A program made the translations under genes and the position numbers. Positions 7,611-10,308 of a stretch of DNA of 10,308 bases are shown here, piece after piece. The notes beneath the pieces were generated by a model. That model was not told where the DNA came from. It saw nothing but the letters and a program-made list of their open reading frames with translations, and searched no databases. Source of the DNA: Clostridiales bacterium UBA4362 (lineage in GTDB: Bacteria; Bacillota; Clostridia; TANB77; CAG-508); the NCBI GenBank assembly GCA_002393975.1, contig DGSM01000030.1, positions 1 to 10,308 of the forward strand. Reading direction: 5' to 3'. Position 1 is the first letter of the stretch; each line of letters opens with the position of its first letter.

Positions 7611-8645
7611 ATGAAATTATTAATGCATACTTGCTGTGCACCTTGTAGTGTGTACTGCATAGATACTTTAAGAAAAGAGGGAATAGAGCCAACTTTGTTT
7701 TGGTATAATCCTAATATACATCCTTATTCTGAATATGTAGCTAGACGCGATTGTCTAAAAGCATATTCAGAAAAGGTTAATGTTAAAGCCATATTTATTG
7801 ATGAATATGGCTTTGATGCGTTTTGTAAAAATACAATAAATAATATATCGAGTAGATGTGTAAATTATTGTTACCCATTAAGACTTGAAGCAACTTTTAA
7901 ATATGCTAAAGAAAATGGATATGATACTGTTACAACAACTCTTTTATATAGCATTTATCAAAATCATGAATTTATAAAAAAGGAATGTGAAAGACTAAGT
8001 GAAAAATATGGAATAGATTTTTTATATCGTGATTTTAGAGTAGGATATTATGTTGGTCATCAAAAAGCATATGAAGAAGGGTTATATCTTCAAAAGTATT
8101 GTGGATGTATTTTTAGTGAAGAAGATGCACTTTTAAAACATGAAAATAATAAACCTAAAATATCAAGTGATTATAAATTCTTGCCTGTTGAAAAAAGTAT
8201 AGTAATAAAGAAAAATAGAGAAAATCCCGAACAATATATTAAGCTTTTACTAGAAGCAGATCCAAGTGAAAGACTTGTAAGAGACTACTTAAAAGAAGGA
8301 GAATTATTTACCCTTTATTATAAAAATGATTTAGCATGTATAGCTGTAGTTATAAAACTAGATGAAGAAATAGTTGAATTAAAGAATCTAGTAACTGTTG
8401 AAAAATACAGAGGCCAAGGATTAGCTAAAAAAATGATTAAGTATCTATTTGATAACTATAAGACAGCATATAAAAAAATGATAGTTGGAACATCAGAAAA
8501 TAATATTCCATTCTATGTAAAACAGGGCTTTGATAAATATGAAAAAACAATAAAAAACTTTTTCATAGATAATTATGAAGAAGAAATATGGGATGAAAAC
8601 TTGCAATGTATAGATATGTACTATTATTCTAAAGATTTTAATTAG
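7611..8645 (+). CDS. queH: Epoxyqueuosine reductase QueH fused to a GNAT acetyltransferase domain
   Basis: Residues 1 to about 175 are QueH (formerly DUF208), the cobalamin-independent iron-sulfur enzyme that reduces epoxyqueuosine to queuosine at the tRNA wobble position. The expected cysteines are present: HTCCAPC (6-12), RCVNYC (82-87) and YCGC (163-166). YNPNIHPYSEY (32-42) and TTTLLYSIYQNHE (108-120) are also typical. Stand-alone QueH ends soon after the CGC block. Here a linker leads into a GNAT fold (about 195-340) resembling the YvbK group: LLLEADPSERLVRDYL (212-227), then the acetyl-CoA loop RGQGLAKK (267-274) and NNIPFYVKQGF (297-307). No frameshift or internal start separates the two parts. 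ATG 7611 follows AGAGGAAA (7601-7608). The target of the acetyltransferase is unknown; it might act on an unrelated small molecule or on a queuosine-related one. QueH assignment is firm, GNAT assignment good. Confidence 0.93.
   Translation: MKLLMHTCCAPCSVYCIDTLRKEGIEPTLFWYNPNIHPYSEYVARRDCLKAYSEKVNVKAIFIDEYGFDAFCKNTINNISSRCVNYCYPLRLEATFKYAKENGYDTVTTTLLYSIYQNHEFIKKECERLSEKYGIDFLYRDFRVGYYVGHQKAYEEGLYLQKYCGCIFSEEDALLKHENNKPKISSDYKFLPVEKSIVIKKNRENPEQYIKLLLEADPSERLVRDYLKEGELFTLYYKNDLACIAVVIKLDEEIVELKNLVTVEKYRGQGLAKKMIKYLFDNYKTAYKKMIVGTSENNIPFYVKQGFDKYEKTIKNFFIDNYEEEIWDENLQCIDMYYYSKDFN
8624..8638 (+). repeat. 15-base direct repeat, left copy
   Basis: TTATTCTAAAGATTT lies at the very end of the queH fusion gene, where it encodes the YSKDF part of its C-terminus. 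An identical copy occurs at 9782-9796, so the two copies flank the acyltransferase gene. One exact 15-base match somewhere in 10 kb of such A+T-rich DNA is not surprising; the flanking position is what makes it worth recording. Confidence 0.5.
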
Positions 8646-8659
8646 TATAATTAATTATA
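8646..8659. promoter_or_regulatory. Perfect 14-base A/T palindrome after queH stop (possible operator or weak promoter element)
   Basis: TATAATTAATTATA reads the same on both strands and begins on the base after the TAG of the queH fusion, 36 bases before the acyltransferase ATG. Its first six bases match a consensus -10 box, but no good -35 box lies 16-18 bases upstream (ATTATT at 8623-8628). Being all A/T, it forms only a weak hairpin and is not a convincing terminator. Confidence 0.25.
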
Positions 8660-8695
8660 AAAAATTGAACATACAACTGAAAAAAGGAAACTAAA

Positions 8696-8875
8696 ATGCA
8701 AGAAGAGAATTGTGATGAAATAAAAAATAGTAGGATAGTTTTTATAGATATCGCTAAGGGAATATCAATACTATTAATGATTATAGGCCATGTGATAGGA
8801 AATGGAATAAGAAGAAGTACTATTTTTTCTTTTCATATGCCTTTATATATAATCACGAGTGGTTTTTTTTTATAA
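8696..8875 (+). CDS. Acyltransferase-3 N-terminal fragment (first frame)
   Basis: This is the 59-residue product made if the T9 run is read literally. It holds the first membrane helix with Gly31-His32 and the FHMP block, then ends GFFL and stop just after the T run. It lacks most of the membrane domain, so it should be inactive alone. Its start is supported by AAAAAGG at 8681-8687. Confidence 0.65.
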   Translation: MQEENCDEIKNSRIVFIDIAKGISILLMIIGHVIGNGIRRSTIFSFHMPLYIITSGFFL

Positions 8876-9740
8876 AGAAAAATCATTTAAGGAAGAAATT
8901 AAGAATTTATCAATTAATTATTTGCTTCCTACAACTTTAGTATTATTAATTTGTTTTTTTATAAATCATAGAGGAAATCCAGAGTTTATTGAAACTTGTA
9001 AAGAAGCTTTTAAAGTTGTTACTGTGTGTTGGTCACACAAATCTCGAATAGACTATAGTTTTAGCTCTACAGGAGTACTTTGGTTTATTTATCTTTTGAT
9101 AGGTGTAAAATTTCTTTTTATTTTAAACAAAAAAGTGGCAAAAGATAATGATTTACTTTTAGGTATAATTGTTTTATTTGAAACATATGTAGGATATTTA
9201 TTGGGAAAAAATGGATATTGGCTACCATGGAGCTTAGATTTAACATTTTCAAGCATACTTTTTTATTATGTTGGCTATCTATTCAATAAATATAAGATTT
9301 TGGATAAAATATCTAAAAATCATATAATTCTTATTATTGTATTAATAATATGGATATTGGGAATTAATTATAATTGGATTGAACTTGCTGTTAGAAAATA
9401 TCAAAATGGACTATGGAGCTATATAACAGCGATTGCAGGGACCATAATAATATTTAAATTATCTATGATAATTGAAAAAAGATTTCCATCTGTAACAAGT
9501 ATTTTATCATGGTGTGGAAGAAATTCTTTATACATTCTTTTTGGACATCATATTGAAAGTAGTTTAATTAAATATAATATGATAATAAAAAATAAAATTT
9601 TATTTAATATAGCTTTAAGTCCTTGGAAATGTTTTAACTCAGTGCTATTTGGCGCTTTAATATTAGGCTTTATAAAGTTAATGAATTTATTTTTTAGCAA
9701 AATTAAAACAACAAAGAAGAAGGAAAAAGAAAAGGTTTAA
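8859..9740 (+). CDS. Acyltransferase-3 C-terminal part (second frame)
   Basis: This frame is open from a GTG at 8859 for 293 codons and carries most of the membrane helices of the acyltransferase, ending in a Lys-rich tail (KTTKKKEKEKV). The GTG has no ribosome binding site before it and lies inside the coding region of the N-terminal part, so it is unlikely to be a true start. The expected catalytic His and the FHMP block are missing from this piece. It is best read as the continuation of the gene that begins at 8696. Confidence 0.8.
   Translation: MVFFYKEKSFKEEIKNLSINYLLPTTLVLLICFFINHRGNPEFIETCKEAFKVVTVCWSHKSRIDYSFSSTGVLWFIYLLIGVKFLFILNKKVAKDNDLLLGIIVLFETYVGYLLGKNGYWLPWSLDLTFSSILFYYVGYLFNKYKILDKISKNHIILIIVLIIWILGINYNWIELAVRKYQNGLWSYITAIAGTIIIFKLSMIIEKRFPSVTSILSWCGRNSLYILFGHHIESSLIKYNMIIKNKILFNIALSPWKCFNSVLFGALILGFIKLMNLFFSKIKTTKKKEKEKV
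8863..8871 (+). repeat. T9 homopolymer at the frame change
   Basis: Nine T in a row interrupt the reading frame between the Gly codon of SGFF and the TATAAAG that encodes YK in the other frame. Loss of one T joins the two frames as SGFFYKEKSF, the sequence expected for this family. Runs of eight or more A or T are prone to slippage during replication, transcription and sequencing. Confidence 0.9.
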
Positions 9741-9764
9741 TTATAATAATAGTAAAAATTATAA

Positions 9765-9806
9765 TATATAAACAAAGAGTTTTATTCTAAAGATTTAAGA
9801 AAGTAG
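9765..9806 (+). other. Possible leftover of a queH/GNAT 3' end
   Basis: After a stop at 9762-9764 this stretch reads YINKEFYSKDLRK and then TAG 9804-9806. The queH fusion ends IDMYYYSKDFN and TAG. Aligned from the Ile, five residues match, with several conservative changes, and the central 15 bases are identical (9782-9796 with 8624-8638). It could be the original or a second 3' end of the upstream gene, left when the acyltransferase gene arrived between them. The match is short and may be chance. The ribosome binding site of the next gene overlaps its end. Confidence 0.25.
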
Positions 9807-9814
9807 GAAAAAAT

Positions 9815-10267
9815 ATGTCAATATTGTCAACAATAGCATTTTTAACACTAGTGCCAATAATAATGGTTACCTCAAAAAGGCTACATGCTAATCTTGGTGA
9901 AAAAAGTCAAGGAGAGGGAATTTTAAGAATTATAGTTTGCGCTAATACTTTGTTAGTTTGTGTACTTCCTGATTTCGTATATGAGGAAAAAAGTGTTTTA
10001 TTATTAGGAATAATACTATACGGATTAATTAATTTAGCAATGTTAATATTTGGCGCTAAAATGCCAGATAAAATGAGAGTATTAGAAATAGTAGTTGTTA
10101 TCTATTTTGTTTTAATGCTTTTTATTCCTTTTTATTCATTGGATGATTATTCATATGCAGATAGCACTACATTTTTTGGATATAGCTATTCTACTAAGTA
10201 CTATAATTGTTACCATATAAAATTATTTGAAACTGATTTAGAATTAGGACCAACATTTGATTTATAA
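9815..10267 (+). CDS. Small four-helix membrane protein, unknown function
   Basis: This 150-residue protein is not one I recognise. It has four hydrophobic stretches at about 3-20, 36-54, 60-80 and 88-108. A polar, aromatic-rich tail follows (109-150), with many Tyr and Phe and one Cys (132); it is probably outside or at the membrane face. The segment between helices 1 and 2 (KRLHANLGEKSQGEG, 21-35) is basic and probably cytoplasmic. ATG 9815 follows AGGA (9805-9808) with six bases between. A 74-base gap separates it from the acyltransferase stop, and the next gene starts 11 bases after its stop with a strong ribosome binding site, so the two are likely co-transcribed. No motif points to an enzyme. 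It may be a lineage-restricted membrane protein or a partner of the cut-off gene downstream. Confidence 0.75.
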   Translation: MSILSTIAFLTLVPIIMVTSKRLHANLGEKSQGEGILRIIVCANTLLVCVLPDFVYEEKSVLLLGIILYGLINLAMLIFGAKMPDKMRVLEIVVVIYFVLMLFIPFYSLDDYSYADSTTFFGYSYSTKYYNCYHIKLFETDLELGPTFDL

Positions 10268-10278
10268 GGAGTTTTTCT

Positions 10279-10308
10279 ATGAAAAAACTAAATATAATAG
10301 TAGTATTT
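10279..10308 (+). CDS. Start of a further gene, cut by the window end
   Basis: ATG 10279 follows a strong ribosome binding site, AAGGAG (10266-10271), with seven bases between. The ten visible codons read MKKLNIIVVF, two lysines followed by hydrophobic residues, as at the start of a signal peptide, lipoprotein signal or first membrane helix. No product can be named from so little. The binding site overlaps the stop codon of the preceding small membrane protein gene, so the two are likely in one transcript. Confidence 0.7.
   Translation, partial: MKKLNIIVVF

Larger units (their letters stand above)
8696..9740 (+). pseudogene. Acyltransferase-3 family membrane O-acyltransferase, split by a one-base frame change in a T9 run
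   Basis: The two frames together give a complete acyltransferase-3 protein. These are membrane enzymes that acetylate sugars of capsule, wall or other envelope glycans. The first frame supplies RIVFIDIAKG (13-22), MIIGH (28-32, with the likely catalytic His32) and FSFHMPLY (44-51), ending at TAA 8873-8875. The second frame continues with the expected FYKEKSF and the remaining helices, including STGVLWFIYLL, WSLDLTFSSILFYYVGY, AIAGTIIIFKLS and CGRNSLYILFGHH. With eight T instead of nine at 8863-8871 the reading would run straight through for 347 residues, the normal family length, with no other defect. A good ribosome binding site, AAAAAGG (8681-8687), precedes ATG 8696. It may be a pseudogene, a phase-variable gene in the off state, a gene rescued by polymerase slippage, or a sequencing error. 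The clean remainder argues against long decay. Confidence 0.85.

Noticed and set aside
8646..8659. TATAATTAATTATA as a rho-independent terminator or strong promoter
   Set aside because: It is a perfect palindrome but all A/T, without a G/C stem or a T run on the + strand, and no good -35 box lies at the right distance. It is kept only as a low-confidence regulatory candidate.
8863..8871. Programmed ribosomal frameshift at the T run
   Set aside because: T TTT TTT can be slippery, but I saw no upstream Shine-Dalgarno-like stimulator or evident downstream stem, and such a signal is not known to me in this family. Replication or transcription slippage, or a sequencing error, is simpler.
9741..9814. 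Promoter upstream of the small membrane protein gene
   Set aside because: Several TATAAT-like strings occur, as expected in such A+T-rich DNA, but none has a matching -35 element at 16-18 bases.
1..10308. CRISPR array, tRNA, rRNA, riboswitch or insertion sequence
   Set aside because: No regularly spaced short repeats, cloverleaf-like or G/C-rich structured RNA segments, transposase motifs or terminal inverted repeats were seen on reading both strands.

Overview
The window is very A+T-rich throughout (roughly three-quarters A+T by eye). All genes lie on the + strand, packed with short gaps and AGGAG-type ribosome binding sites. The stops seen are TAA and TAG, and Trp is TGG. With ruvB, a queH-type gene, a MacB-like transporter carrying a very large outer domain and two polytopic membrane proteins, this points to a low-GC Firmicute (Bacillota), probably a clostridial or related gut-type lineage. 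Genus cannot be told from the sequence alone.

Layout. (1) Positions 52-8645 form a five-gene run that looks like one operon: ruvB (Holliday-junction motor); a polytopic membrane protein with a large outer loop; a GT39/ArnT-like GT-C membrane protein starting on the last base of the previous stop codon; a fused ABC ATPase-permease of MacB type with an outer domain of about 700 residues; and a QueH epoxyqueuosine reductase fused to a GNAT acetyltransferase domain. The gaps are 20, -1, 10 and 9 bases. (2) Positions 8696-9740 hold an acyltransferase-3 (O-acyltransferase) gene split into two frames exactly at a run of nine T. Removing one T restores a full-length protein of about 347 residues. (3) Positions 9815-10267 encode a small four-helix membrane protein of unknown function. 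It is followed by the first ten codons of another gene cut by the window end.

How the genes may work together. RuvB and QueH are housekeeping functions (recombination, tRNA queuosine). ruvB is often near queuosine genes in Firmicutes, so the three membrane genes between them look like an insertion into an older cluster. The GT-C-like pair and the acyltransferase both suggest envelope polysaccharide or teichoic-acid modification, and the ABC protein suggests export or envelope stress functions. These links rest on position only. The most notable points are the possibly phase-variable acyltransferase, the QueH-GNAT fusion, and three imperfect 64-65-residue helical repeats in the outer domain of the ABC transporter. 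A short direct repeat flanks the acyltransferase gene and may mark where it entered.
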